Assembly: GCA_016933535.1 (NCBI GenBank)
Contig: JAFGAS010000081.1
Span: 1-64,000, forward strand
Length of the DNA stretch: 64,000 nt
Reading direction: 5' to 3'
DNA from: Candidatus Zymogenaceae bacterium
GTDB taxonomy: Bacteria > Desulfobacterota > Zymogenia > Zymogenales > Zymogenaceae
Shown here: positions 16,523 through 25,169 of the stretch, piece after piece
Position numbering within the stretch: position 1 is the stretch's first letter
Layout of the letters: each line of letters begins with the position of its first letter
Position numbers and translations under genes: made by a program
Notes under the pieces: generated by a model
Told to the model about the DNA's origin: nothing
Database searches by the model: none
Seen by the model: only the letters and a program-made list of their open reading frames with translations

Positions 16523-17245
16523 TCATTGTTGATCGGCGGTTAGAAAGTCCCGGGGCGTTGGAGCCTCGAGCGTGATTTGGGCGCCGGTTGTTGGGTGGCG
16601 GAACGTGAGACAACTCGCGAAAAGCCTTATTCCCGTGACAACATCCCCGGCACTTCTCGTCTCTCCCCGGATCGCTTTGGCCCCGTATTTGATATCCCCC
16701 ACGATGGGGCACCCGAGGGTCGCAAGCTGTGCCCTGATCTGGTGTCTTCTGCCCGTGATCAGCTCCACCTCCACGAGGCTCGTGTCGCCCCTGGTTTCCA
16801 GCGTCCGGTAGATCAACCGCGCCTCCAGGGATGAGGGTGTCCGGGGGGCAACGACATTCATCATCATGCCGGATTTCATAAGCCAGTGGGTAAGCTCCCC
16901 CTGGGGCGGGCCCGGCCTCCCCTCCACCACCGCCCGGTAGACCTTTTTCGTCTTACGGGCCCGAAACTGCTCGGAGAGCCTTCGGGCGGCCTTGCCGGTG
17001 CGCGCAAAGACGATCACCCCCCCCACGGGACGGTCCAGCCGGTGCACCAGCCCCAGGAAGACCTCCCCGGGCTTATGGTATTTCTCCCGCAGGTAGCGCC
17101 TGGCCAGGTCCATCAGGCAGATATCGCCCGTCCGGTCGGCCTGGGTGAGCATCCCCGCAGGTTTTTGCATCGCCAAGAGGTGATTATCCTGGTAGAGGAC
17201 GAGTCTCCTGATCGCTTCGAATGTCCAGTCCGTTTCTATTCTCAT
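16523..17245 (-). CDS. RluA-family pseudouridine synthase
   Basis: A 240-residue RNA pseudouridine synthase that isomerises uridine in rRNA or tRNA. The catalytic motif is VHRLDRPVGGVIVFA, with the nucleophilic Asp in HRLDR (about residue 70). Other RluA signatures are KVYRAVVEG, LITGRRHQIRAQLATLG and PIVGDIKYG. There is no N-terminal S4 domain, as in RluA/TruC-type enzymes. The exact target position cannot be inferred. It is divergent from the RsmG-TrmH fusion gene, 85 bases apart by the preferred starts, so two RNA-modification genes share one intergenic region. Confidence 0.92.
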   Translation of the reverse strand: MRIETDWTFEAIRRLVLYQDNHLLAMQKPAGMLTQADRTGDICLMDLARRYLREKYHKPGEVFLGLVHRLDRPVGGVIVFARTGKAARRLSEQFRARKTKKVYRAVVEGRPGPPQGELTHWLMKSGMMMNVVAPRTPSSLEARLIYRTLETRGDTSLVEVELITGRRHQIRAQLATLGCPIVGDIKYGAKAIRGETRSAGDVVTGIRLFASCLTFRHPTTGAQITLEAPTPRDFLTADQQ

Positions 17246-17330
17246 CTTTATCCGGCGTTAATTGTGTGGTATAAGGATACATCAGGACGGTCTTTTTATC
17301 ACCCCAAATCGTACGGGCGGATACCTTAAC

Positions 17331-18779
17331 GTGAAAGAGAGCAAACAGGCGATTGGTGACCTCTTTTCCCGATCGGGGATCGAGCTGTCGGATTTTCAGC
17401 TCGACCGTTTCCGGATTCTCTATCGGAAACTCGTCGAGAAAAATCCCGAGGCCGACCTGACGAGGCTGGTGACCTTTGAGGACATCGTCGTCAAACACTT
17501 CATCGACTCGGTCATGCCGGGCCGCCTCGTCGATCTCCCGTCGCCGCTGTTGGATATCGGGACGGGGGCGGGATTTCCGGCCCTGCCGCTTGCCATCATG
17601 AACCCCGGCCTTTCGATGGTCTTGGCCGAGCCGCGAAAAAAAAGGGTAGCCTTTATCCTGGAGATGATCGATCTTTTGAGCCTTACCGGCGCGGAGGTCT
17701 ATCCCCATAAGGTGATGCCCGATTTTCCGATCTCGGTGTCCGGCGTGATCACGCGGGCGCTGGAGAGCGCCGAAGAAACTCTGGCCCGCTGCGCCCCCTT
17801 TCTGGCCGCGGGCGCGCGCGTCATCCTCATGAAGGGCCCGGCGGCCGGCCGGGAGTTAGACCCTGCGGCAGAGCGGGCGGGGGGCTTCTTTCGGCTCGAC
17901 CGCGACATTCCCTACGGTATCCCCCACACGCCCTATGAACGAAGGCTCCTGGTCTTTGAGCGCACCGACCGCGAGTGGACCTCCGAGCGATCCGGGACGG
18001 CCGAGCCTCGCGGCGGGGCCGGGGTCGTGGATATCGTGAGCGCGGCCAACGTGCGGTTCAGGGAGTTCAGGGGGTTATTGTCCGGCCGGGGCCTCAAGAA
18101 GGAGGGGACGGCCGTTGTCTCCGGCGCGAAGGTCATCGACGAGATCGTCCGGGAGCGTCCGGCGGACATCGTCGGGTGGATCGGTACCCACAAGACGGGC
18201 GGCCCGCCGGATACGCTTGCCGGCGTGCCGTGGTATAGGCTTTCCGGGGAGCTGTTTTCCGAGCTCGACGTCCACGGCACGGGGGGGGCGCTCATCCTTC
18301 TGGCGGTGCCCGAACTCCCGGCCTGGGAGGATTCGGAAAAAAACGAGGGCCTCACGCTCTTTATCCCGTTCCAGGACCCGGCCAACGTGGGGGCGGTGAT
18401 CAGGTCGGCGGCGGCCCTCGGGGCCCGGCGAGTGGTGCTCCTTTCGGGGGCGGCCAATCCCTACCACCACAAGGCGGTGCGCGCGGCGGGCGCGGGCCTG
18501 TTTCGGGTGCCGCTTATGAGGGGGCCGTCCATCGAGGCGCTCGCGGTAAAAGCGATCCCCCTCTTTACTCTGTCGGCCGACGGCGAGAGCATAGCAAAGG
18601 CCGTCCTGCCCCGGACGATGGGGCTGTTGGCGGGGGTCGAGGGGCCGGGGGTGCCCGAGCGGTTTAAGCAAAAGAGGCTCATCGGCATCCCGATGGAAAA
18701 AGGCAGCGAATCGCTCAATGCCGCGGTGTCGGCGGCCGTGGCGATGTATGAGTGGTATCGAAGACATCATACCAAGTAG
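17331..18779 (+). CDS. Fused RsmG-type 16S rRNA methyltransferase and TrmH/SpoU-type RNA methyltransferase
   Basis: One uninterrupted frame of about 482 residues encodes two RNA methyltransferases. Residues about 1-215 are RsmG/GidB-like (m7G527 of 16S rRNA): LLDIGTGAGFPALPLAI is SAM motif I, ITRALESAEETL and ARVILMKGP follow. Residues about 230-482 are SPOUT/TrmH-like: an N-terminal substrate-binding domain (VRFREFRGLLSGRG), motif 1 FQDPANVGAVIRSAAALGA, motif 2 GLLAGVEGPGVPE, and motif 3 IPMEKGSESLNAAVSAA. The GTG at 17331 fits the usual RsmG length; an upstream TTG at 17262 would add 23 residues. Both domains look intact. The fusion is unusual, since the two are normally separate proteins. 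Confidence 0.88.
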   Translation: MKESKQAIGDLFSRSGIELSDFQLDRFRILYRKLVEKNPEADLTRLVTFEDIVVKHFIDSVMPGRLVDLPSPLLDIGTGAGFPALPLAIMNPGLSMVLAEPRKKRVAFILEMIDLLSLTGAEVYPHKVMPDFPISVSGVITRALESAEETLARCAPFLAAGARVILMKGPAAGRELDPAAERAGGFFRLDRDIPYGIPHTPYERRLLVFERTDREWTSERSGTAEPRGGAGVVDIVSAANVRFREFRGLLSGRGLKKEGTAVVSGAKVIDEIVRERPADIVGWIGTHKTGGPPDTLAGVPWYRLSGELFSELDVHGTGGALILLAVPELPAWEDSEKNEGLTLFIPFQDPANVGAVIRSAAALGARRVVLLSGAANPYHHKAVRAAGAGLFRVPLMRGPSIEALAVKAIPLFTLSADGESIAKAVLPRTMGLLAGVEGPGVPERFKQKRLIGIPMEKGSESLNAAVSAAVAMYEWYRRHHTK

Positions 18780-18970
18780 GGATTATGCCGTATCATCCGC
18801 CACGACGGCACGAAGACACAAGGGGTATATGACAATTCCATTCATTTCTCTGTTCGAGATAGATGATAGTATATTACATTGTCCTGGAGAAGGGACGCTG
18901 ACCATACGGCGCATGGCGTGAGCACGGCGACGCACTGATTCCTGCAATACCTATAAGAGAGGATACCGCC

Positions 18971-19966
18971 ATGAAGGCACTGGTAACCGGCGCGGGGGGA
19001 TTTGTCGGCAGGTTTCTGGTGGCCGGCCTGATTGAGCGGGGATACTCCGTACGGGGGATGTTCCTGCCCGGCGAGGATGCGGCCGCGGCCCAAAAGCTCG
19101 GCGTCGAGGTCTTCCGCGGCGACCTGACAAAACCCGAAAGCCTTGCCGGCGCGGCCGACGGCATGGACCTGGTCTTTCACCTGGCCGCCCGCGTCCTGGA
19201 TTGGGGGGGCATGAGGCTCTTTGAGCGGGTCATGGTGGGAGGCACCGAAAACCTCCTGAGCGAATGTCGTGGCAAGATAGGACGGTTCGTCTATTTCTCC
19301 TCTGTGGCGGCGCTGGGCCTCGGGTGGGATATCAACGGTCTTACCGAGGACGCGCCCCGGGTTACGTGCGGCGTCCCCTATTGCGATACGAAAGGCCGCG
19401 CCGAGGACCTGGTCGCCCGCTTTTGTTCCCAGGCCGGGATCGAGCACGTGGTTGTCCGGCCCGCAAATGTCATCGGGCCCGGGAGCGTCTGGGTATCCGA
19501 CGTGCTGGATGCCTACTACCGCGGGCCGGTGCCGCTCATCGATGGGGGCAGGGCGCCGGGGGCCTTCGTTTGGGTGACCAACCTTGTCGACGGGGCGATC
19601 GCCGCGGCCGAATCAAAGGACGCGGCGGGCAAGACCTACCACTTCCGGGACGACTACCGGATCACGTGGGAGGGGTATCAGCGCTTCCTGGGCGGATTGA
19701 TCGGAAAGCGCCCCGCGGGCAGCATTCCGTTTTCGGTGGCCTGGACCCTGGGGGGCGTGCTGGAGGCGGCCCTTTCCCCCGTGGGTATCCGGCCGCCCAT
19801 CACGAGGCTCGCGGCCGGCGTCATGGGCAGAAACCTCGATGTGGATACGACGCGAGCCAAAAAGGAGCTCGGCTGGACCGGAAAGGTCGGCGAAGCCCAG
19901 GCGATGGCCGAGATCGAGCGGTGGGTGAGAGAAGTTTACATCCCGGGGCGCGGCAGGAAGAGGTAA
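18971..19966 (+). CDS. NAD-dependent epimerase/dehydratase (extended SDR, 3-beta-HSD-like)
   Basis: A 331-residue extended SDR. The N-terminal GAGGFVGRFL binds NAD(P). VFHLAARV and FVYFSSVAALG are the family strand motifs. The active site is YCDTK (Tyr/Lys of YxxxK) with the upstream Ser in FSSVA. Substrate-binding segments VRPANVIGPG and a C-terminal NLDVDTTRAKKELGW resemble 3-beta-hydroxysteroid dehydrogenase/isomerase-like and dihydroflavonol-reductase-like enzymes, which in bacteria act on sterol-like, hopanoid or polyketide substrates. A GAGAGGA ribosome-binding site precedes the ATG. The neighbours do not reveal the pathway. Confidence 0.85.
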   Translation: MKALVTGAGGFVGRFLVAGLIERGYSVRGMFLPGEDAAAAQKLGVEVFRGDLTKPESLAGAADGMDLVFHLAARVLDWGGMRLFERVMVGGTENLLSECRGKIGRFVYFSSVAALGLGWDINGLTEDAPRVTCGVPYCDTKGRAEDLVARFCSQAGIEHVVVRPANVIGPGSVWVSDVLDAYYRGPVPLIDGGRAPGAFVWVTNLVDGAIAAAESKDAAGKTYHFRDDYRITWEGYQRFLGGLIGKRPAGSIPFSVAWTLGGVLEAALSPVGIRPPITRLAAGVMGRNLDVDTTRAKKELGWTGKVGEAQAMAEIERWVREVYIPGRGRKR

Positions 19967-20045
19967 TAGGACCGTTATTGCCTCAAGCGGTAGCGACAAG
20001 GCAATCTGCGTTCTACCGAAACGCCAGGGAAGGGTATTGACCATC

Positions 20046-20082
20046 ACCCCACGAAGCAGGCTTCGTGGGTGCCCCGCTCAAG
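20046..20082 (+). repeat. Covarying GCAGGC-loop hairpin element, copy A
   Basis: Perfect 9-bp stem CCCACGAAG/CTTCGTGGG around the tetraloop CAGG, followed by TGCCCCGCTCAAGGAG. It lies 80 bases after the epimerase stop. There is no T-run. Relatives are at 26110-26136 (minus strand), 40024-40060 and 41961-41999. Confidence 0.7.
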
Positions 20083-20294
20083 GAGTCGGCTCTCGTTGTG
20101 ATGACGGTAGTTTCGGTGTCATTACGAACCGACGTAAGTCGGTGCGGCTGTCACCCGGACCGATGACTCACCAGGATAGTATCAAGCCTATTAAACTATC
20201 GAAATTAACTGCTTAGATACCCCGACCTCCCGGGAGATATGCGGGAAGGCCGGTTAAGATCAGTCGGTTTAATGAGATTGTTCTAATTATTGAC
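20083..20294. other. Non-coding spacer before the porin promoter
   Basis: No gene is visible. There are small inverted repeats such as CCTCCCGGGAG near 20225. The first promoter elements of the porin gene follow. Confidence 0.4.
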
Positions 20295-20341
20295 TTGACA
20301 TCCGGGCTATTTTGTGATAAATATCACATCAGCTATATTAT
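20295..20341 (+). promoter_or_regulatory. Promoter region of porin 1 with perfect CRP-type operator
   Basis: TGTGATAAATATCACA at 20313-20328 is a perfect match to the CRP-family palindrome TGTGA-N6-TCACA. It overlaps candidate promoter boxes: TTGACA at 20295-20300 with TAAATA at 20318-20323 (17-base spacer), or TATTAT at 20336-20341. Because the operator sits on the promoter itself, repression is as plausible as activation. Confidence 0.7.
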
Positions 20342-20448
20342 ACAGGCTTCGATTCTTTTTAGGGCCGTCACGGCCCTGTTCCGTGCGGGTGTTCCGCGAT
20401 TAGTTTTTTATAAGACGAAGATCGAGGTTATATAGCGGAGGATGTCTG

Positions 20449-21861
20449 ATGAAAAGGGCATTGATAATCTTAATCTCGATGCTGTTTGTAGTCATGTCGG
20501 TGGGCATCGCCTTTGCCGCCGAAACAACCTTCAACGGAGAGTATAAGGTTCGGGCCTGGTCGAACTCGAATTTCGACAAGAGACCCGACCACCCGGATTC
20601 TGAAAAGGGCCTCTACACCGGGTATTTTGACCAGCGGTTCAGGCTCACCATCACGCACACGACGAGCGAGTTTCTCAAGGCCGTCGTCCAGGTCGACCTC
20701 GTCGAGGATACCTGGGGACAGCAGAGAAACTTTTTGATCAACAACAACACCAACGGCGAATTCGTCCGCAAGGCATATCTCGAGTTCGCGCTGCCCCGGG
20801 TCGGGACGTTTACCGTCGGCAAGCAGCCCGTGGTCTTCGGATACGGCCTCATGTTTTCCGACACAAGCGGCTACCTTGACGGGCTTAAGTGGTCCAACAC
20901 GTGGGGCCCCGTGGGCGTTTCGGCGCTGTATTTCAAGTTCAATGACGGTGTTCGTCTGGGCGGCACCAGCGAGTACTACAACCGCGACACCGACATCTGG
21001 GCGCTGGACCTCATGATCACCCCGAACGATAAGCACACTATCGAGCTCTTCGGCGGCTACGTCAACGCCAGAACGGGATACCCGATGAGCCATGAAGAAA
21101 GCTTCTGGTTTGACCATAGTGGTTTTGATTTTGACAAGGTCCACTCGCACATCGGTTTTTTGGGCATTGCCTACACGGGCGAGATAGCCGATATGCTGAC
21201 CCTTAAGGGAGGGTTCAGCTACCTCTCCGGCCGAGCCGACCTCAGCAACTGGGGAGAGAGCGATCACGCGTGGCTTAGCGGATACAACGTCTACGTGGAC
21301 GCCTCCTGGCACAACGACCTGCTGCGCGCCGGCCTGGCCTTCGTACATGGAAGCGGCCAGACAAACAGCGGCTGGGATGCCGAGCACTACAACACGAACT
21401 TCATCACGGCCGACGAGTTTGTCTTCGGCAACATCATTGCCTCGGGCAACGGCGGCCTCAACGACGCCTTCGGCACCGGGCTGGGGTTTGCCGATGACAT
21501 CGAGAACCTGACGGCGGCCAAGCTCTACTTCGAAGTATCCCCGATGGAGAAGCTCTCGCTCAATGGCGCGGTCATCTGGGCCCGGTGGACCGAGCCGGTA
21601 GGAACCTATTCCTATTACTACCACCCGGTTAACTACTATCTTGGAAACAATACATATAACTCATGGTACACCGACAGCACCGACCTCGGATGGGAGATCG
21701 ACCTTGGGCTCTCCTACGAAATCATGGAAGGCCTGACCTACAGCCTGACAACCGGCGTCCTGTTTACCGGCGATTCGTTTGACTATGAGGGAGCGGGCGG
21801 CACGCATGAAAACTGGGGCCCGATCTGGACGGTTAACAACAACCTGATCTATGAGTTCTAA
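20449..21861 (+). CDS. Outer-membrane beta-barrel protein (porin-like), tandem copy 1
   Basis: A 470-residue outer-membrane protein. A Sec signal peptide covers residues 1-23 (MKRALIILISMLFVVMSVGI, cleavage after AFA). The mature part is built of alternating hydrophobic strands rich in Tyr, Trp, Gly and Asn, and it ends NNLIYEF; a C-terminal Phe is the classical Bam recognition signal. Segments such as TFNGEYKVRAW near the start and LGWEIDLGLSYEIMEGLTYS near the end look like barrel strands, as in alginate-export/OprD-like families. Substrate unknown. The downstream paralogue (22200-23612) is very similar. The CRP-type operator upstream suggests control by carbon, energy or redox state. Terminator at 21892-21926. 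Confidence 0.87.
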   Translation: MKRALIILISMLFVVMSVGIAFAAETTFNGEYKVRAWSNSNFDKRPDHPDSEKGLYTGYFDQRFRLTITHTTSEFLKAVVQVDLVEDTWGQQRNFLINNNTNGEFVRKAYLEFALPRVGTFTVGKQPVVFGYGLMFSDTSGYLDGLKWSNTWGPVGVSALYFKFNDGVRLGGTSEYYNRDTDIWALDLMITPNDKHTIELFGGYVNARTGYPMSHEESFWFDHSGFDFDKVHSHIGFLGIAYTGEIADMLTLKGGFSYLSGRADLSNWGESDHAWLSGYNVYVDASWHNDLLRAGLAFVHGSGQTNSGWDAEHYNTNFITADEFVFGNIIASGNGGLNDAFGTGLGFADDIENLTAAKLYFEVSPMEKLSLNGAVIWARWTEPVGTYSYYYHPVNYYLGNNTYNSWYTDSTDLGWEIDLGLSYEIMEGLTYSLTTGVLFTGDSFDYEGAGGTHENWGPIWTVNNNLIYEF

Positions 21862-21891
21862 GTCGCTTTAGTTTGTAGGACTGAGAACCTT

Positions 21892-21926
21892 ACCCCCCCT
21901 CAGGGAAACCTGAGGGGGGTTTTTTA
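21892..21926 (+). terminator. Intrinsic terminator after porin 1
   Basis: Long stem ACCCCCCCTCAGG/CCTGAGGGGGGT with GAAA tetraloop and six T. Nearly the same design follows porin 2. Confidence 0.9.
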
Positions 21927-22049
21927 TCCTGCAATTATCGCCGAATACCGGTTGCGGTCGGTCGGTCGATATCGCCTGCGGCCCGCATGAAGATTTGTGG
22001 GTATAAGTATATAATCGGACAATTACACTAGGGTATTATAACTAATTTC

Positions 22050-22078
22050 TTGACATTCTGATTAGCGTAAGATAGAAA
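22050..22078 (+). promoter_or_regulatory. Sigma-70 promoter of porin 2
   Basis: TTGACA at 22050-22055, 17-base spacer, TAGAAA at 22073-22078. No CRP-type palindrome is present here, unlike porin 1. The 21927-22199 spacer holds no gene. Confidence 0.55.
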
Positions 22079-22199
22079 CGTAACGTCTCGATATGATTTC
22101 ATAAGATATTACCTTAGGCCGTTTGCGGGCATGTTGCATTCCGACATTTCGTTAGTGGATATTTTAAGATAAAGAGCAACAATTAAACGGAGGAATTTA

Positions 22200-23612
22200 A
22201 TGAAGAAGGCATTGACAATTTTAGTTGCGATGCTGTTTGTGGTCGTGGCGGTGGGCGCTGTTTTTGCTGCCGATACGACTTTCGAGGGGCAGTACAAGAT
22301 CCGGGCCTGGTCGAACTGGAACTTCGACAAGCGGCCCAACCACCTGAATTCACAAAAGGGCCTCTACACCGGGTATTTTGACCAAAGGTTCCGGCTGACC
22401 ATCACGCACGCGAGGAGCGAGTTCCTCAAGGCCGTCATCCAGATCGACCTCGTTGAGGACACCTGGGGACAGCAGAGAAACTTCAGGATCAATAACAACA
22501 CCAACGGCGAGCTGGTCCGCAAGGCATACCTCGAGTTCACGCTTCCCAAGATCGGGACGTTTACCGTTGGCAAGCAGCCCGTTGTCCTCGGGGCCGGCCT
22601 GGCGTTTTCCGACAGCTCGGGCTATCTTGACGGGATCAAATGGGCCAACAAGTGGGGTCCCGTGGGCGTTTCGGCGATGTATTTCAAGTTCAATGATAAT
22701 GTTGCCCTGGGCGGCGGCTCAGAGTTCTACAACCGCGACACCGACATCTGGGCGCTGCACCTCATGATCACCCCGAATGAAAACCATGCCATCGAGCTCT
22801 TCGGCGGGTACGTCAACTACAGAGCGGGGCTACCGTCAAGCCATAACCTGGGCTATATACCGTTTATGGGCCTTGACCTCTTGCAGGCGCACGTCGGCTT
22901 CGCGGGTATCGCTTACATCGGCGAGATCGCCGACATGATCACCCTCAAGGGAGAGTTCAGCGGCGTTTTCGGCCGCGCCGACCTCAGCAACTGGACAGTG
23001 GGCGACCGCGGGCTTATCACCGGATACAACCTCTATCTTGACGCCTCCTGGCACAACGACCTGCTCCGTGTTGGGCTGGGCTTCGTGCACGGCAGCGGCG
23101 ATACAATGAGCGGTATTAATGCCAATCACTTCAACGTCAACTTCATCACGGCCGACGAGTTTGTCTTCGGCAACATCATTGCCTCGGGCAACGGCGGCAT
23201 GCAGGACGACTTCGGCGGCGGCCTCGGGTTCTGCGACGACATCGAGAACCTGACTGCGGTCAAGCTCTACTTTGAGGTTTCCCCGACCGAAAAGCTCTCG
23301 ATCAACGCCGCGGTTATCTGGGCCCGCTGGACCGAGCCGGTAGGGTTGACCTCGGCCTACGACCACCCGGTAAACTATTACGCCGGGCTTGGCAAGTATA
23401 ATCAATGGTACAACAGCGCAACGGACCTGGGATGGGAAATCGACCTCGGACTTTCCTACGAGATCATGGAAGGCCTTAGCTACACTCTTGCGGCCGGCGT
23501 TCTGTTTACCGGCGATTCGTTTGACTATGTGGGAGATCCGGGAGGCGCCAATACGCACGAGAGTTGGGGCCCGATCTGGACGGTCAATAACAACCTGATC
23601 TATGAGTTCTAA
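22200..23612 (+). CDS. Outer-membrane beta-barrel protein (porin-like), tandem copy 2
   Basis: A 470-residue paralogue of the preceding gene, same length, arising from a tandem duplication. Signal peptide residues 1-23 (MKKALTILVAMLFVVVAVGA...), strands shared nearly word for word in the N-terminal third (FDQRFRLTIT, EDTWGQQRNF, FTVGKQPVV) and in the ITADEFVFGNIIASGNGG block, and the same C-terminal NNLIYEF. Differences concentrate in loop-like segments, for example around residues 215-240, as expected if surface loops diversify. GGAGG precedes the ATG. It has its own promoter and terminator, so the copies can be expressed independently. Confidence 0.87.
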   Translation: MKKALTILVAMLFVVVAVGAVFAADTTFEGQYKIRAWSNWNFDKRPNHLNSQKGLYTGYFDQRFRLTITHARSEFLKAVIQIDLVEDTWGQQRNFRINNNTNGELVRKAYLEFTLPKIGTFTVGKQPVVLGAGLAFSDSSGYLDGIKWANKWGPVGVSAMYFKFNDNVALGGGSEFYNRDTDIWALHLMITPNENHAIELFGGYVNYRAGLPSSHNLGYIPFMGLDLLQAHVGFAGIAYIGEIADMITLKGEFSGVFGRADLSNWTVGDRGLITGYNLYLDASWHNDLLRVGLGFVHGSGDTMSGINANHFNVNFITADEFVFGNIIASGNGGMQDDFGGGLGFCDDIENLTAVKLYFEVSPTEKLSINAAVIWARWTEPVGLTSAYDHPVNYYAGLGKYNQWYNSATDLGWEIDLGLSYEIMEGLSYTLAAGVLFTGDSFDYVGDPGGANTHESWGPIWTVNNNLIYEF

Positions 23613-23642
23613 GTCGCTTTAACTCGTAAGACTCAGAACCTT

Positions 23643-23674
23643 AAACCCCCTCGGGGAAACCCGAGGGGGTTTTT
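23643..23674 (+). terminator. Intrinsic terminator after porin 2
   Basis: AACCCCCTCGGG, GAAA loop, CCCGAGGGGGTT then T-run. Confidence 0.9.
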
Positions 23675-23780
23675 CTTTGGAATCGGCGGGGGATTGCCGA
23701 GAAAAGGATTGATTTTATTGTCGAAACGGCTATAAATAGAACGAGATGTCCTCTTCAACTCGGTATCAGGTGTCAATCCC

Positions 23781-24407
23781 ATGGAAATCATCTATATCCT
23801 CGATCTGTTCGGGACGTTCACCTTTGCAGTCAGCGGGGCGCTGTCGGCGGCAAATAGGCGCTTTGACCTCTTCGGGGCGCTTTCGGTCGGGTTCGTGACG
23901 GCCGTGGGAGGCGGGACGGTCCGGGACCTGACCCTGGGGGCGACGCCGGTCTTCTGGCTTTTAGACGTTAACTATCTCTTGGTGATCGCGGCAGGCGTCT
24001 TCGTCGTCTTCCTCTTTGCGGGCCACGTCCTGGCGTACCGGCGGGTGCTCCTATTCTTTGACGCGATGGGGATCGGGGTCTTTACCCTCATCGGGATCAA
24101 CAAGGCCCTGGGCGCCGGGGTCCTGCCGGTCTTTGCGGTGCTCATGGGAGTGATCACGGCCGTGGTGGGAGGGGTATTGAGGGACGTATTGGTCAACGAG
24201 GTCCCGCTGATCTTCCAGGGCGAGATCTACGCCACGGCCTGCCTGTTGGGGGGAGGGGTCTATTTCCTGCTTTTGGCCTCCGGCGTGCCGCAGGCGGTCG
24301 TCTACGTTACCACCGCCGCCTCGGTCACGGGGTTGAGGCTGTTGGCCATCAGGTACGGGCTGGGGCTTCCGGTGGTCAAGGTGGGGAAAGAAGGAGACAA
24401 TAAGTAG
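23781..24407 (+). CDS. TRIC/UPF0126-family membrane protein
   Basis: A 208-residue inner-membrane protein of the bacterial TRIC (trimeric intracellular cation channel)/UPF0126 family, often annotated as YicG/YadS-like. Two repeats of three helices are visible. Each carries the hallmark glycine-rich motif: AVGGGTVRDLTLG (about residues 40-52) and AVVGGVLRDVLVNEVP (about 124-139). The family forms trimeric K+-selective pores or transports small solutes such as glycine. Length and architecture are normal. It is alone on the plus strand, convergent with the zinc-ribbon gene that ends 20 bases away. Confidence 0.9.
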   Translation: MEIIYILDLFGTFTFAVSGALSAANRRFDLFGALSVGFVTAVGGGTVRDLTLGATPVFWLLDVNYLLVIAAGVFVVFLFAGHVLAYRRVLLFFDAMGIGVFTLIGINKALGAGVLPVFAVLMGVITAVVGGVLRDVLVNEVPLIFQGEIYATACLLGGGVYFLLLASGVPQAVVYVTTAASVTGLRLLAIRYGLGLPVVKVGKEGDNK

Positions 24408-24427
24408 TTTGTATTATATCGGTTCCT

Positions 24428-25129
24428 TTACTCCCTCCCCGCCTTTTCATACGCCTGGGTCCTGCACCCGAGCGCCTCAAACTTCCCGCGGGCGGCCGCC
24501 AGCTTGCCGGCCGAATCGTATCTAAACCGCATCCCCATCTCGAGCAGGTGGTCGACCTCGTCTGCGGGCATCGAGAGCTTCTTTGCCAAAAGCCCCACCA
24601 CGTGCTCCCGTTTTTGTTTGTCCTGCGGGGGGTATACCTTGAGCCTGAGCGTCACGCCGAATGCATGGCCGCAGTATCGGCAGACCCGGGCGTCCTTGTA
24701 GACGTCTTTGCCGCAGCCGGGGCATTTCTTCGTCGCGGGCTCCTCGAGGCTTTTTCGGCCGGGGATCGTCCCACGGGCGGCAAAGCGGCGCCGGTCTCCT
24801 ATGGGGGCGTACGCCGGGTATGACGAGGTGTCTTCCTCGCGCGGCAACGCGCCCGGCCCGGAGTCGGTAGACCCCCCAGTTTCCTGCCGATTTCTCAGTT
24901 CTTCCTGCCACCGGGCGGTCCACCCGTCTATCAGGAGGAGTGTCCCAAGGATCAGCGCCGCCGCCCCGAGGGCGCACAAAACGAGCGCCGGGAGTTCGGG
25001 CGTCAGTCCGGCCCTCAGCGTGTCAAAGATGTTCAGCCCCCCGGCAAAGAGCAGGAGGAGGCAGGCGGAGATAAAGAGCCAGCCGGTGGTGATGTGCCGC
25101 TGTGACTTTTTGGTATGGTCGTCGTTCAT
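24428..25129 (-). CDS. Membrane protein with zinc-ribbon domain
   Basis: A 233-residue hypothetical. Two transmembrane helices lie near the N terminus (about residues 16-38 and 46-68). A Pro/Ser-rich linker follows, then a zinc ribbon CPGCGKDVYKDARVCRYCGH (residues about 137-156, Cx2C...Cx2C), and a C-terminal helical domain (VVGLLAKKLSMPADEVDHLL...). The ribbon-plus-C-terminal arrangement points to a cytosolic sensory or assembly domain anchored in the inner membrane. It is last in the leftward gene group that follows the oligopeptide transporter, separated from oppC by 40 bases. Function unknown. Confidence 0.75.
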   Translation of the reverse strand: MNDDHTKKSQRHITTGWLFISACLLLLFAGGLNIFDTLRAGLTPELPALVLCALGAAALILGTLLLIDGWTARWQEELRNRQETGGSTDSGPGALPREEDTSSYPAYAPIGDRRRFAARGTIPGRKSLEEPATKKCPGCGKDVYKDARVCRYCGHAFGVTLRLKVYPPQDKQKREHVVGLLAKKLSMPADEVDHLLEMGMRFRYDSAGKLAAARGKFEALGCRTQAYEKAGRE

Positions 25130-25169
25130 TGTCCAATCCTCCCCAATGAACGGGCATCATCGGCCCTCG

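Noticed and set aside
20470-21624. Long minus-strand open frame opposite porin 1
   Set aside because: Mirror of GC-biased third positions in the real gene. A similar frame (22836-23558) appears opposite porin 2. No family motifs or ribosome-binding site.
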